Source of the DNA: an uncultured Prochlorococcus sp.
GTDB lineage: Bacteria > Cyanobacteriota > Cyanobacteriia > PCC-6307 > Cyanobiaceae
Assembly: GCA_902600475.1 (NCBI GenBank)
Contig: CACKJM010000009.1
Coordinates: 1-64,000, forward strand
Length of the DNA stretch: 64,000 bases
Direction of reading: 5' to 3'
Shown: positions 52,468 through 63,327 of the stretch, one piece after another
How the letters are laid out: each line of letters opens with the position of its first letter
Position numbering within the stretch: position 1 is the stretch's first letter
Notes under the pieces: model-generated
The model's database searches: none
The model's input: only the letters and a program-made list of their open reading frames with translations
What the model was told of the DNA's origin: nothing
Program-made: the position numbers and the translations under genes

Positions 52468-54218
52468 TGAAAAAATACAAAAAACTTGTTCGTCTAATAC
52501 CCCTTGATCAAAGAAGATTTAAATTTCTTTATATTTTTAGCTTACTATTAATATTTTGTTTGTTTGGTAGGTTAGTTAAATTGCAAGTCTTTAACGCTTC
52601 TGATTTGCAAAGAAAAGCTAGATTAATACAGTCTTCTAAAACTAATGCCTTAAAAAAAAGGAGAGCGATCATTGATAGGAATAAGAGATTAATTGCTTAC
52701 GATAAACCGCTTTATAAATTATGGGCCCATCCAAAATATTTTAATTTTCCAGGTGATTCAATTAATAAAGTTCGCAGTATTGAAGAAGTGGCAGAGAAAT
52801 TGTCACCTATCTTGGATATAAATGGTGAAGTTCTTTTGAGTAAATTTAAGAATAAAATGAGTGGCATAAAGCTTTTGGATAAAATTTCTGAAGAAAAAGC
52901 AGAAAAGATTAAAAATCTTAAAATAAGCGGACTTGATTTGTTTAAATATTCTCAAAGATATTATCCACAAGGGAAACTTTATTCTAATATTGTTGGTTTT
53001 GTTAATGATGATAATAAAGGATCCGCAGGTTTAGAGCTTCATTTAGATAATCAAATTAAAGTTTTAAATAAAAGTAATTTAATAAAAAGAGGAGGAGATG
53101 GAACCCCTCTCCCTGATAATTCTGCCCCAGGTGATTTTATCTCTGATGACAAAAGTTTAGGTCTAACTATAGATTCAAAATTACAAAAAGCGTCATTTAA
53201 TGCATTATCAAAGCAAGTAAGTAAATGGAAGGCAAAGAAGGGATTTGCAATAGTTATGGATGTTCATAGTGGTCGGATCCTCTCCTTGGTTACAGTCCCC
53301 TCATATGATCCAAATAAATTTTGGCAGTATGATTCTGAACTTTTTAGAGGTTGGTATTCTCAAGATTTATTTGAGCCAGGCTCAACTTTTAAACCTATTA
53401 ATCTAGCCTTAGCATTAGAGGAAAAAGTAATCCAGAAAAATGGATTAGTTGAAGATATTGGAAAGATTAATGTTGGAGGATGGACACTCTCTAATTGGGA
53501 CAAAAAAGGTAATGGATACATTGACTATCCAAAAGTCTTGCAGGTTTCAAGTAATGTCGGGATGGTAAAAATAATGCAAAAATTAGACCCCGCGATTTAT
53601 TGGGATTGGCTAAAAAATTTAGGTATAAATAAAAATTTAGAGACTGACTTGTTTGAATCAACTGCTGGCCAACTAAAGAGAAAAGATTTATTTGTAAATC
53701 AATCAATTGAACCAGCTGTAACTTCTTTTGGTAAAGGCTTCTCAATCTCGCCACTGAAATTGGTTCAACTTCATGCGGCTCTAGCAAATGGGGGGTTTGA
53801 AGTAACTCCTCATGTAACCTCAATATTTAAAGAAAAGATTAATAAAAATCCAAAAAAACAATTTTTTTCAAACGAGGTCTCTAAAACTGTTCTTGAATGG
53901 ATGGAGAGTGTAGTTGAGAAAGGTAGTGGATCTGGAGTAAAAATTGAGGGTTACAGGATAGCTGGGAAAACGGGCACTTCTCAAAAAGCCTTAAATGGTT
54001 CGTATACAAGTAAAAAAGTTTGTAGTTTTGTCGCAACCTTACCAGTGAATGATCCGAAATATGCAGTCCTAGTAGTTGTTGATGAGCCATCTAAATCATA
54101 TGCATATGGTTCAACTGTTGCAGTACCAGTTGCGAAAGAAATTATTGAGAGTTTGATAGTAATTGAAAAAATACCTCCTAATATTAAAGGTCATGAAATG
54201 ATTGTTAAAAAACCCTAA
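52464..54218 (+). CDS. ftsI: penicillin-binding protein 2 / FtsI transpeptidase
   Basis: EPGSTFKPINLALALEE (SxxK), SSN (VSSNVGMVKI), KTGTSQKA. Confidence 0.93.
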   Translation: MMKKYKKLVRLIPLDQRRFKFLYIFSLLLIFCLFGRLVKLQVFNASDLQRKARLIQSSKTNALKKRRAIIDRNKRLIAYDKPLYKLWAHPKYFNFPGDSINKVRSIEEVAEKLSPILDINGEVLLSKFKNKMSGIKLLDKISEEKAEKIKNLKISGLDLFKYSQRYYPQGKLYSNIVGFVNDDNKGSAGLELHLDNQIKVLNKSNLIKRGGDGTPLPDNSAPGDFISDDKSLGLTIDSKLQKASFNALSKQVSKWKAKKGFAIVMDVHSGRILSLVTVPSYDPNKFWQYDSELFRGWYSQDLFEPGSTFKPINLALALEEKVIQKNGLVEDIGKINVGGWTLSNWDKKGNGYIDYPKVLQVSSNVGMVKIMQKLDPAIYWDWLKNLGINKNLETDLFESTAGQLKRKDLFVNQSIEPAVTSFGKGFSISPLKLVQLHAALANGGFEVTPHVTSIFKEKINKNPKKQFFSNEVSKTVLEWMESVVEKGSGSGVKIEGYRIAGKTGTSQKALNGSYTSKKVCSFVATLPVNDPKYAVLVVVDEPSKSYAYGSTVAVPVAKEIIESLIVIEKIPPNIKGHEMIVKKP

Positions 54219-54252
54219 AATTTTCCAATTTTTTAAATATTTAGTTCATTAT

Positions 54253-54268
54253 CTGATGATTTCATCAG
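54253..54268. promoter_or_regulatory. short perfect inverted repeat between ftsI and tal
   Basis: ctgatga-tt-tcatcag; no following T-tract on + strand, so function unclear. Confidence 0.3.
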
Positions 54269-54310
54269 GAATAAAGGCTAATTTATAAATGTATATATGA
54301 TTATCTAGAT

Positions 54311-55312
54311 ATGAAATCAATTTTAGAACAATTGTCATCAATGACCGTTGTTGTTGCTGATACTGGAGATTTAGATTCGATAAAAAAATTTCAACCAAGG
54401 GACGCTACCACCAATCCATCGCTAATACTTGCAGCTGCTAAGAATCCTGATTATGTGAAATTAATTGATAAAGCTCTAGAAAGTTCGGAAAATGCATTGC
54501 CCCAAGAATTCTCTGAAATGCAGTTGATTAAAGAAACTGTAGACCAAGTATCAGTATTTTTTGGAAAAGAAATATTGAAAATTATTTCAGGTCGCGTATC
54601 TACAGAAGTTGATGCAAGACTGAGTTTTGACACTCAAGCTACGGTGGAAAAAGCAAGAAAATTGATCAATCTTTACAAAAATTTTGGAATTGCAAAGGAA
54701 AGGATTTTGATTAAGATTGCCGCAACTTGGGAGGGAATCAAGGCAGCTGAAATTTTGGAAAAAGAGGGTATTAAGTGCAACTTAACTTTACTATTTAACT
54801 TTTGCCAAGCGGTAACTTGTGCCAATGCAAAGATAACTCTAATCTCTCCTTTTGTCGGCCGTATATTAGATTGGCATAAAGCAAAAACTGGTAAAACTAG
54901 TTTTGTTGCTACTGAAGACCCTGGTGTTATTTCGGTTACACAAATTTATAATTATTTTAAAGAAAAGGGATTCAAGACGGAAGTAATGGGAGCAAGTTTT
55001 AGAAATCTTGATGAAATAAAAGAATTAGCAGGTTGTGATCTTTTAACAATCGCACCAAAATTTCTTGAGGAACTGAAAAAAGAAAAAGGAGAGTTAGTTA
55101 GAAAATTAGATAAAAGTACCCCAATAAATAATTCTATTGACTACGAATTTGAAGAAAAAGATTTCAGATTAAGTATGTTAGAAGATCAAATGGCGAGTGA
55201 GAAGCTTAGTGAAGGTATCACTGGTTTCAGTAAGGCCATAGAAGAATTGGAAGAGTTGCTACTTAAGAGATATTCAGAAATTAGAAATCAAAAATTAATT
55301 TCTGCCAACTAA
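54311..55312 (+). CDS. tal: transaldolase
   Basis: [57 protein letters not shown]. Confidence 0.96.
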   Translation: MKSILEQLSSMTVVVADTGDLDSIKKFQPRDATTNPSLILAAAKNPDYVKLIDKALESSENALPQEFSEMQLIKETVDQVSVFFGKEILKIISGRVSTEVDARLSFDTQATVEKARKLINLYKNFGIAKERILIKIAATWEGIKAAEILEKEGIKCNLTLLFNFCQAVTCANAKITLISPFVGRILDWHKAKTGKTSFVATEDPGVISVTQIYNYFKEKGFKTEVMGASFRNLDEIKELAGCDLLTIAPKFLEELKKEKGELVRKLDKSTPINNSIDYEFEEKDFRLSMLEDQMASEKLSEGITGFSKAIEELEELLLKRYSEIRNQKLISAN

Positions 55313-55336
55313 ATTTAAGTTTGAGTTGAAAAAGAA

Positions 55337-56470
55337 TTAAGTCCCACTTTTGGTTAAAAGTCTTCTGATAACTCTTTTTGCAATATCTTCATAACTCATT
55401 TCTCCTGATAATATTTGAGCAATACGTTTAGGTGCTGTTTTTCTTTTGACTCCTAATTGGTACCCAGTTCTGGGAAATCTATAAAAGACTTGGGCTATTC
55501 TCCTCCCCCAAGCCATTGATTTCCCCCAAATGTTGTTAATTTTTTTTGTATAAAGATTTAAATCATCTACTTTTCCTAATATGCACTGATCTATGTATTC
55601 TGCAGCATAAAAACTGCTAATTAAAGATGGTCTAATTCCTTCAGCTAAAAATGGATCACATAGAGATGCTGCATCTCCAACCGCTAAAACTTTGTCACCA
55701 TTAATTGAGTGGAGGCCATTCCATATTCTAAGTTTCTTCCTAATTGTTTTATCAGGAAAACTATCAAAGCCAAAGCTTCTGATCACTTCTTTATTTATAG
55801 CCTGATTTTCTAAGAGACCATTATTTATAAAAGTACCTAAACCAATATTTAAACTTTCTCTTAGGGGGAATGCCCATGCAAACCCATATTTTATGAATCC
55901 AAATTCAAATCTAACTGCATCTCTAGGTATTTCACCTAGCCCTTTTAATCTTAATGAGATTGTGTTCGCAAATTTTGGTTTTCTTGGCCCTAATTTGAAA
56001 TGTCCTGCCCATTTGGATTGGGACCCATCTGCAATAACAAGAAATTCTGATATATATTTTATTTTGTTATTGCAAGTAATTTCCCATTTATCATTTTTTT
56101 TTATAATTTTTTCTATCAATAATGGTCTCACTATCTCAACTCCATTACTCAAGGACTCATTAAGTAATAATTGATCAAGTTTCTCTCTTTTAATAATCCA
56201 AAATGGCGATTCACCAGTAAGATCAGCAGTCACATTATCTTCAGCCTTCCATCTGAATTCAACATTCTTAATTTTTGATTCTATTGCATCTTCTATATCT
56301 AAAGGAAGAAATCTTTGCATTGAAGATGCCATGCCGCCTGCACATGGTTTATGATCTTGGAATTTTTCTTTTTCAATAATTAAAACTGAATATCCTTTCT
56401 TTGATAGGTTAAGTGCTGTGGAAGATCCTGATAAACCTCCACCAATTATTACAACGTCGAATCCTTTCAA
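55337..56470 (-). CDS. FAD-dependent oxidoreductase, geranylgeranyl reductase-like
   Basis: [75 protein letters not shown]. Confidence 0.85.
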   Translation of the reverse strand: MKGFDVVIIGGGLSGSSTALNLSKKGYSVLIIEKEKFQDHKPCAGGMASSMQRFLPLDIEDAIESKIKNVEFRWKAEDNVTADLTGESPFWIIKREKLDQLLLNESLSNGVEIVRPLLIEKIIKKNDKWEITCNNKIKYISEFLVIADGSQSKWAGHFKLGPRKPKFANTISLRLKGLGEIPRDAVRFEFGFIKYGFAWAFPLRESLNIGLGTFINNGLLENQAINKEVIRSFGFDSFPDKTIRKKLRIWNGLHSINGDKVLAVGDAASLCDPFLAEGIRPSLISSFYAAEYIDQCILGKVDDLNLYTKKINNIWGKSMAWGRRIAQVFYRFPRTGYQLGVKRKTAPKRIAQILSGEMSYEDIAKRVIRRLLTKSGT

Positions 56471-57015
56471 ACTTTTAGAATTTCTTTTTCTTTTTCTGAT
56501 AATTTAGTATCTATCAGAGAGATAAATTTATCAGTAATTTTTTGAATTTCAGATTGATTATCTCTCGATTCGTCAATAGAGATAAGTCCATCTTTTTCAT
56601 CTTTTTTTTCTTTATCAATTGCATCCCTTCTAATATTCCTCAAAGCTACTTTCCCTTCCTCTGCATATTTGGAGGCTAATTTACAAAATTCCTTTCTCCT
56701 TTCCTCTGTTAGAGGGGGAACATTTATTCTTATTACTTTACCATCATTATTTGGAGTAATACCTAAGTCACTCATTGAGATAGATTTTTCTATCGCTTGT
56801 AAGCATGAAATATCGAAAGGTTGTATTGAAATTGTTTGTGAATCAACGGTACTTATTGTGGCAAGTGATTTGATTGGTGTTTCTGCGCCGTAGTACTCAA
56901 CACTTATTCTATCTAACAATGAAGCATTAGCTCTACCAGTTCTTATAGTATTAAAGTTTCTTTGAGTAGCTTCAATACTTTTATTCATATTTTCTTGAAT
57001 TTCTTTTTCTTTCAT
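56467..57015 (-). CDS. frr: ribosome recycling factor
   Basis: [47 protein letters not shown]. Confidence 0.96.
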   Translation of the reverse strand: MKEKEIQENMNKSIEATQRNFNTIRTGRANASLLDRISVEYYGAETPIKSLATISTVDSQTISIQPFDISCLQAIEKSISMSDLGITPNNDGKVIRINVPPLTEERRKEFCKLASKYAEEGKVALRNIRRDAIDKEKKDEKDGLISIDESRDNQSEIQKITDKFISLIDTKLSEKEKEILKV

Positions 57016-57036
57016 AATTAAGAATTTAAATGAACT

Positions 57037-57741
57037 TTAACTAATTAAAGAGCCTATTGGCTCACCAGCAACAGCTTTAGAAATGTTCCCTTTTTTGAAT
57101 ATATCAAAAACCATAATTGGGATATTATTATCTTTGCAAAGTGCAATCGCAGTACTGTCCATTACTGCAATTTCATCACTAAGAACTTGTTGATAACTGA
57201 GAGAGGAATATTTTTTCGCCTCTTTAAATTGATTAGGATCACGATCGTATACTCCATCAACTTTAGTAGCCTTCATGACAACGTCAGCATTTATTTCTGC
57301 TGCCCTCAAAGCAGCTGTAGTATCAGTTGTAAAAAATGGATTTCCGCATCCACCTCCAAAAACTACAACTCTACCTTTTTCTAAGTGCCTCATGGCTCTT
57401 CTTCTAATGTATGGTTCTGCAATTTCCTGCATCTCGATTGCAGTTTGGACTCTGGTCGCTACTCCTACTCTTTCAAGACCATCTTGAAGTGAAATCGCGT
57501 TCATTACTGTTGCTAGCATCCCTACGTAGTCAGCAGTTGCACGATCCATTCCGTCTGCAGAACCTTTAAGCCCCCTAAAAATGTTTCCACCACCAACAAC
57601 TATTGCAAGTTGCACATTATTATCTACTACTTTTGAAACATCTTCTGCAATTGACTGAACTATGGCAGGATCAATACCATAAGGTTTTTCACCCATAAGT
57701 GCTTCACCACTAAGTTTTAAGAGAACTCTTTTGTAAGTCAT
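57037..57741 (-). CDS. pyrH: uridylate kinase
   Basis: [48 protein letters not shown]. Confidence 0.97.
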   Translation of the reverse strand: MTYKRVLLKLSGEALMGEKPYGIDPAIVQSIAEDVSKVVDNNVQLAIVVGGGNIFRGLKGSADGMDRATADYVGMLATVMNAISLQDGLERVGVATRVQTAIEMQEIAEPYIRRRAMRHLEKGRVVVFGGGCGNPFFTTDTTAALRAAEINADVVMKATKVDGVYDRDPNQFKEAKKYSSLSYQQVLSDEIAVMDSTAIALCKDNNIPIMVFDIFKKGNISKAVAGEPIGSLIS

Positions 57742-57865
57742 TCAATAATTGTACTTTTAAGACCTTAGCAAGTAAACGTACCGAATTTATTTTTTGTTCA
57801 GATATTGCTTGCGTCTTTAAACATTTCTAAACCTGCTTGAAGAAATCAAATAAATATTTGTTTAG

Positions 57866-58567
57866 TTAGTACTCAACACACTTTTGTGCTTTTATACCTT
57901 GTTCTTTAAACGGATGTCTTATTAGTTTCATCTCTGTAACTAAATCAGCGTAATTGATAATTGAATCAGATGCGCCCCTTCCAGTTAACACAATGTGATT
58001 TTTTCTATTATTTAGGCTTCTTAAAAAAGTAATTATTTCTTCTGAAGAAAGATAACCAAGTTTTGTAGCAATATTAATTTCATCAAGAATTATAAGTTTA
58101 TAAGATTCGTTCTTTATGTATTTTTTGGCTAGTTGCCACGCTTCTTGAACTAATTGTTCATCTCTTATTCTGTCTTGTGTTTCCCAAGTAAATCCTTCTC
58201 CTAATGAATGCCAAGATATGTTTGAAGACAAATTTTTAAATGCTTTTTCTTCTCCAGTGGTCCAGCCTCCCTTGATAAATTGAATTATTGCTACTTTATA
58301 GCCATGCCCTATCGTCCTTAAAGCCATACCTAAAGATGCAGTTGTCTTGCCCTTGCCATCCCCTGTAAAAACAATCAATAATCCTTTTTTTGTTTTTCTA
58401 ATTTGTATTCTTTCGGCTTGAATATCCTTTCTTTGCTGCATTCTTTTTTTATATGAGTTCTCATCGATATCTGGCGATAGTTTTCCTCCCATTCCAAGAT
58501 TATTTGCTTGATCATCGAGGTTAATTACTCTCTCGGAAGATAAAGGTTTTTCTTTCATATGAATCAA
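57866..58567 (-). CDS. cobO: cob(I)yrinic acid a,c-diamide adenosyltransferase
   Basis: GLLIVFTGDGKGKTTASLGMALRTIGHGYKVAIIQFIKGGW; LIILDEINIATKLGYL. Confidence 0.94.
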   Translation of the reverse strand: MIHMKEKPLSSERVINLDDQANNLGMGGKLSPDIDENSYKKRMQQRKDIQAERIQIRKTKKGLLIVFTGDGKGKTTASLGMALRTIGHGYKVAIIQFIKGGWTTGEEKAFKNLSSNISWHSLGEGFTWETQDRIRDEQLVQEAWQLAKKYIKNESYKLIILDEINIATKLGYLSSEEIITFLRSLNNRKNHIVLTGRGASDSIINYADLVTEMKLIRHPFKEQGIKAQKCVEY

Positions 58568-58592
58568 ATTTTTATTTAATGATTATAAATCT

Positions 58593-59762
58593 TTAAATAT
58601 TTTTAGCACTTTTAACTTTTAAAAGTGCATTATTTACTGCCTGTTGTTGATCTCTTTTAGTAATCCAGTGATGATAAGTTTGAGTATGTAAACTAACCGA
58701 ATGTCCCATCATTCTGGCCGCCACAGTATCAGGTAAATCATAAAGAATTGTTCTTACTGCCCAAGCATGCCTAAGATCATATGGTTTTATTTGTAAAGAG
58801 TAACGCTTAAACTGATCAGTAATTTTTTTTCCAATATTCTGTAAGGTTGTTATCTTCAGATCTCTATTAATATTCGGTAGTAGTTCTGGATTTTTACCAA
58901 GTTTTGATAATTCGAACTTTTCGACCCATTTAGGATGAAATGGCCAAACTTGATGTTCCCCTGTTTTCGTCGTAGGTAAAACCCTGATAATTTTATCTCC
59001 AAAATTAGTTAGAGAACTTAAATCACAAAAAAATACTTCATGATTTCTTAATCCATAGGTAGCCATCAAACCAAAAACAAGTTGCCAAGATTTGTTTGGT
59101 ATCGTCTCCCAAAGTTTCTCTATTAACTCGTCTGTGGGGAGATCCCTAAATCCTGCTTTGTTTAGACCATATCCTCTAGAATTCAATTTCCAATCTTCTG
59201 GTAGTTTAATTTCCAAAAACTCAGCCAAAACACTTAGTGAAGTAGCGCATTGTTTCCTACTTCTGCTGCCTTCCTTGTAACTTTCAAGTGTTTTTTGAAA
59301 TATTTTTTCTAAAGCTTCATTCTCATGATCATTATAAATATTTAGGATTCTTTTCACATATGGTTTGTAAGAACTTCTCCAAGTTGTTTTTCTAGTGCTG
59401 TTTCGAAAATCACTTTTGTTGTCTTTAAAAAAAAATTCCTCAAATTGATTTAATCTTTTTGGGAATTCAAAACCATCTTTTATTTCCTTTTTATAAGGTT
59501 TTCCTATCCAATTAATCCAATCAAATTGATTCAATTCCAGTTGCAAATTGATCAATTGTAATTTTTTTTTGGCCTCCTCTAATCCAGAAATATCAGCCTT
59601 TAAACCAAGAGATATTCTTTGAATTTTAAAGTTATTGTTATCTTCTTTGGAGGGCAGTGAACCACGAATATTTAATTTCTCTCCTCTTTTCTCAATTTTA
59701 AGCTTGCTGCCTTGAGTAGCAAATTTATCATTGACATTATTAATTTCCTGAATTACGTTCAT
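58593..59762 (-). CDS. tyrosine recombinase / integrase-family protein
   Basis: Box I ATYGLRNHEV, box II YDLRHAWAVR, and MGHSVSLHTQTYHHW with catalytic Tyr; N-terminal arm-like region. Confidence 0.87.
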   Translation of the reverse strand: MNVIQEINNVNDKFATQGSKLKIEKRGEKLNIRGSLPSKEDNNNFKIQRISLGLKADISGLEEAKKKLQLINLQLELNQFDWINWIGKPYKKEIKDGFEFPKRLNQFEEFFFKDNKSDFRNSTRKTTWRSSYKPYVKRILNIYNDHENEALEKIFQKTLESYKEGSRSRKQCATSLSVLAEFLEIKLPEDWKLNSRGYGLNKAGFRDLPTDELIEKLWETIPNKSWQLVFGLMATYGLRNHEVFFCDLSSLTNFGDKIIRVLPTTKTGEHQVWPFHPKWVEKFELSKLGKNPELLPNINRDLKITTLQNIGKKITDQFKRYSLQIKPYDLRHAWAVRTILYDLPDTVAARMMGHSVSLHTQTYHHWITKRDQQQAVNNALLKVKSAKNI

Positions 59763-59827
59763 TTACTTATATAATTGACCTTATGATGACGTTTTTAATG
59801 TTGATTTTCAATCTCCATAAATTTTAA

Positions 59828-61003
59828 ATGGATAAAGTAGGCGTCTTACTAATGAATTTAGGAGGGCCTGAACGCATTACTGATGTAGGCCCATTCTTAT
59901 ATAATCTTTTTTCTGATCCGGAAATTATCAGGACACCTTTCCCTGTTTTTCAAAAGCCCCTGGCTTGGTTAATTAGCACGCTAAGGAGTACTACTTCGCA
60001 ACAGGCTTACCTTTCTATAGGTGGAGGTTCACCTATAAGAAGGATTACTGAACAACAAGCAAGAGAATTACAATCAAAATTAAGGGACAAGGGGTTTAAT
60101 GCTACTACCTATATCGCTATGAGGTATTGGCATCCTTTTACAGAATCAGCAATTGCTGATATAAAAGCAGATGGCATTGATCAAGTTGTTGTAATACCCT
60201 TGTATCCACATTTTTCAATAAGTACTAGTGGTTCGAGCTTTAGGGAATTAAAAAAATTGCGAGATTCTGATCATGAATTTAAGAAGGTTCCAATGAGATG
60301 TGTAAGGAGTTGGTTCAGTCAATCAGGTTATTTAAAATCTATGGTCGAATTAATTTCTGAACAAATTTCACTTTGTGAGTCACCTTCAAAAGCCCATATA
60401 TTTTTCACTGCTCATGGCGTTCCTAAAAGTTACGTAGAGGAAGCTGGAGACCCTTACAAGCAACAAATTGAAGATTGTTCTTTATTAATTATAAATGAGC
60501 TGGAAAAATGTTTAGGGCATAGTAACCCTCATACACTTTCTTATCAAAGTAGAGTTGGTCCTGTTGAATGGTTGAAGCCTTATACAGAAGAAGTGTTAGT
60601 TGATCTTGGAAGGTCAAATGTCAATGATCTGATTGTGGTCCCTATAAGTTTCGTTGGAGAGCATATTGAAACATTACAAGAAATTGATATTGAATATAAA
60701 GAAATTGCTGAAAAGGCTGGTATTAAAAATTTTCGGAGAGTTAAGGCTTTAAATACTCATCCTACTTTTATTGAAGGCCTTAGTGATCTCGTGATTTCCT
60801 GCTTGGAAGGACCTATTGTTAATATAGAAGAGGCTTCACAGTTGCCTGAAAAAGTTAAATTATATCCCCAAGAGAAGTGGCAATGGGGTTGGAATAATAG
60901 TTCAGAAGTGTGGAACGGAAGGGTTGCAATGATTATTTTTCTTGTGCTTTTTATTGAACTTATTTCAGGCTCTGGACCTCTACATAAATTAGGGATTTTA
61001 TAA
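59828..61003 (+). CDS. hemH: ferrochelatase with C-terminal Hli/CAB-like helix
   Basis: [49 protein letters not shown]-terminal [22 protein letters not shown]. Confidence 0.96.
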   Translation: MDKVGVLLMNLGGPERITDVGPFLYNLFSDPEIIRTPFPVFQKPLAWLISTLRSTTSQQAYLSIGGGSPIRRITEQQARELQSKLRDKGFNATTYIAMRYWHPFTESAIADIKADGIDQVVVIPLYPHFSISTSGSSFRELKKLRDSDHEFKKVPMRCVRSWFSQSGYLKSMVELISEQISLCESPSKAHIFFTAHGVPKSYVEEAGDPYKQQIEDCSLLIINELEKCLGHSNPHTLSYQSRVGPVEWLKPYTEEVLVDLGRSNVNDLIVVPISFVGEHIETLQEIDIEYKEIAEKAGIKNFRRVKALNTHPTFIEGLSDLVISCLEGPIVNIEEASQLPEKVKLYPQEKWQWGWNNSSEVWNGRVAMIIFLVLFIELISGSGPLHKLGIL

Positions 61004-61139
61004 GGAAAAATTGAAATTTATTTGATAATTTTTAATTCGTTGAAAGATTATTTTGAATAAATTTCTGACATTACATTTCTAAATAAGGCAAAAGTATTTA
61101 ATTAAGTTTAATATTTAAAGTAAATATTGAATTTCTTTA

Positions 61140-62903
61140 GTGACTCTAACTTCGAGATCCTTTTCAAAGGGTGGTTCAAAACATGAAAATCCAGTTTGGA
61201 TAACTGGTGCGGATGCACTAATGGATTCTTTAAAAATTCATGGAGTTAAAGTTATATTTGGATATCCAGGTGGAGCTATACTACCTATATATGATGCTGT
61301 TCATAAGGCAGAACAAGAAGGTTGGTTAAAGCATTATATGGTTAGGCATGAACAAGGTGGTTCACATGCGGCTGATGGATATGCAAGATCCACTGGTGAA
61401 GTAGGAGTGTGTTTTGGGACCTCAGGCCCGGGGGCAACAAATTTGGTAACTGGAATTGCCACTGCACAAATGGATTCAGTCCCTCTAGTTGTAGTTACAG
61501 GTCAAGTCCCAAGACCTGCTATAGGGACAGACGCTTTTCAAGAAACTGATATTTTTGGCATCACTCTCCCAATTGTGAAACATTCATGGGTAATAAGAGA
61601 TCCTTCAGATATCGCGAAAGTGGTTTCTGAAGCTTTTTTTATAGCATCATCTGGAAGGCCTGGCCCTGTTTTAATTGATATACCCAAAGATGTAGGTCAG
61701 GAGTTCTTTAATTACAAAAGAGTTTTGCCTGGTGAGATTATTCCTAAAGGATTTAAAAGGAATGGAGAAATTAATGATTGCGATATCAATAAAGCAATTA
61801 AATTAATAGAAGATTCTGAAAGACCTCTTCTATATGTAGGAGGTGGGGCAATATCTTCAGGGGCTCATGATGAAATAAAAACTTTGGCAAAGAATTATCA
61901 AATACCAGTTACCACAACCTTAATGGGGAAGGGCGCTTTTGATGAAAAAGATAATTTATCAGTAGGGATGTTAGGAATGCATGGAACTGCTTACGCAAAT
62001 TTCGCTGTTACAGAATGCGATCTTTTAATTGCTATTGGAGCTAGATTCGATGATAGGGTGACAGGAAAATTAGATACTTTTGCACCTAATGCAAAGGTAA
62101 TTCATATAGATATTGATCCAGCAGAAGTTAATAAAAATAGACGTGTAGATGTTGCAATTGTTTCTGATGTTTCAAAAGCAGTTCTCAAAATTAATGAGCA
62201 ATCTCAAAAAAACAAATTTACTTGTCAGACGAAAAACTGGTTAGAAAAAATTGATTTTTGGAAAGATAAACACCCTTTATATGACCCGCCTAAAGAAGGA
62301 GAAATTTATCCTCAGGAGGTTCTTTTAAAAATTAGGGAACTTATACCAGAAGCTTATGTAACTACAGATGTAGGACAACATCAGATGTGGGCCGCTCAAT
62401 ACCTTAGGAATTCTCCAAGAAAATGGATTAGTAGTGCAGGCTTAGGCACTATGGGCTTTGGATTGCCTGCTGCAATTGGAGTAAAAGCAGCCTTACCTAA
62501 TTCAGATGTAATTTGTATCGCAGGAGATGCAAGTGTCTTAATGAATATTCAAGAATTAGGAACATTATCTCAATATGGCCTAAATGTGAAATTGATTATT
62601 ATCAATAATCGCTGGCAAGGGATGGTAAGACAATGGCAGGAAAGTTTCTACGATGAAAGATATTCCTCATCTGATATGAGTTGTGGTGAACCTGATTTTG
62701 TAAAACTTGCTGAATCTTTTGGAGTTAAAGGATACTCAATTTCTGATAGAAAACAATTACAGAATGAATTAAAAGATGCGCTTGATCATGACGGTCCTGC
62801 CTTGATTAATATCCTTGTCAGAAGAGGTGAAAATTGTTATCCAATGGTCCCCCCTGGTAAAAGTAATGCTCAAATGGTTGGATATGTTAATTGTGAAGAC
62901 TAA
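61140..62903 (+). CDS. ilvB: acetolactate synthase large subunit
   Basis: [49 protein letters not shown], ThDP motif [32 protein letters not shown] start. Confidence 0.96.
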   Translation: MTLTSRSFSKGGSKHENPVWITGADALMDSLKIHGVKVIFGYPGGAILPIYDAVHKAEQEGWLKHYMVRHEQGGSHAADGYARSTGEVGVCFGTSGPGATNLVTGIATAQMDSVPLVVVTGQVPRPAIGTDAFQETDIFGITLPIVKHSWVIRDPSDIAKVVSEAFFIASSGRPGPVLIDIPKDVGQEFFNYKRVLPGEIIPKGFKRNGEINDCDINKAIKLIEDSERPLLYVGGGAISSGAHDEIKTLAKNYQIPVTTTLMGKGAFDEKDNLSVGMLGMHGTAYANFAVTECDLLIAIGARFDDRVTGKLDTFAPNAKVIHIDIDPAEVNKNRRVDVAIVSDVSKAVLKINEQSQKNKFTCQTKNWLEKIDFWKDKHPLYDPPKEGEIYPQEVLLKIRELIPEAYVTTDVGQHQMWAAQYLRNSPRKWISSAGLGTMGFGLPAAIGVKAALPNSDVICIAGDASVLMNIQELGTLSQYGLNVKLIIINNRWQGMVRQWQESFYDERYSSSDMSCGEPDFVKLAESFGVKGYSISDRKQLQNELKDALDHDGPALINILVRRGENCYPMVPPGKSNAQMVGYVNCED

Positions 62904-62970
62904 TTTTTTTAAAATTCGTCATATTAAAAAATTAACCCTAAAATAGTTTAAAAACTAAGATAAGTCTGAA

Positions 62971-63321
62971 TTGAAAAAATTATCAAAAATTCTAATTATA
63001 GTTTGCTTAATTGTTCTTAATCCTGTAATAGTTAACTCGGCGGAAATTCTTCAAATTAAAAGTTCAAATACTATTTTGGTGGGGGATCAAAATAGGAATT
63101 TAACGATTGGACTATTTTGTGTAGATGTAAATAAAAATGATGAGCTTGAAGCAACTAATTTACTTAAGAGTGAATTCCCAAGGGGAAGCAAAGTGAAGAT
63201 AAAACCTTTTGGTTTCAAAGAGAATGTTTTACTAGCCAAAGTTTTTAATATTAAAGGTACTAAGGAGATGACTGAATTATTAGTCGCCAAAGACTTAACA
63301 AGTGAAATTTGTCCAAGTTAA
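62971..63321 (+). CDS. exported small protein, possibly degenerate staphylococcal-nuclease-like fold
   Basis: Signal peptide, then ILQIKSSNTILVGDQNRNLTIGLFCVDV...EATNLLKSEFPRGSKVKIKP; resemblance to SNase only in outline. Confidence 0.45.
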   Translation: MKKLSKILIIVCLIVLNPVIVNSAEILQIKSSNTILVGDQNRNLTIGLFCVDVNKNDELEATNLLKSEFPRGSKVKIKPFGFKENVLLAKVFNIKGTKEMTELLVAKDLTSEICPS

Positions 63322-63327
63322 CTATCT

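Noticed and set aside
53491-54090. Minus ORFs at 53491-53823 and 53881-54090
   Set aside because: Antisense to the ftsI transpeptidase domain, which has intact SxxK/KTGT motifs.
57187-57487. Plus ORFs over pyrH
   Set aside because: Two overlapping antisense frames within a well-supported uridylate kinase.
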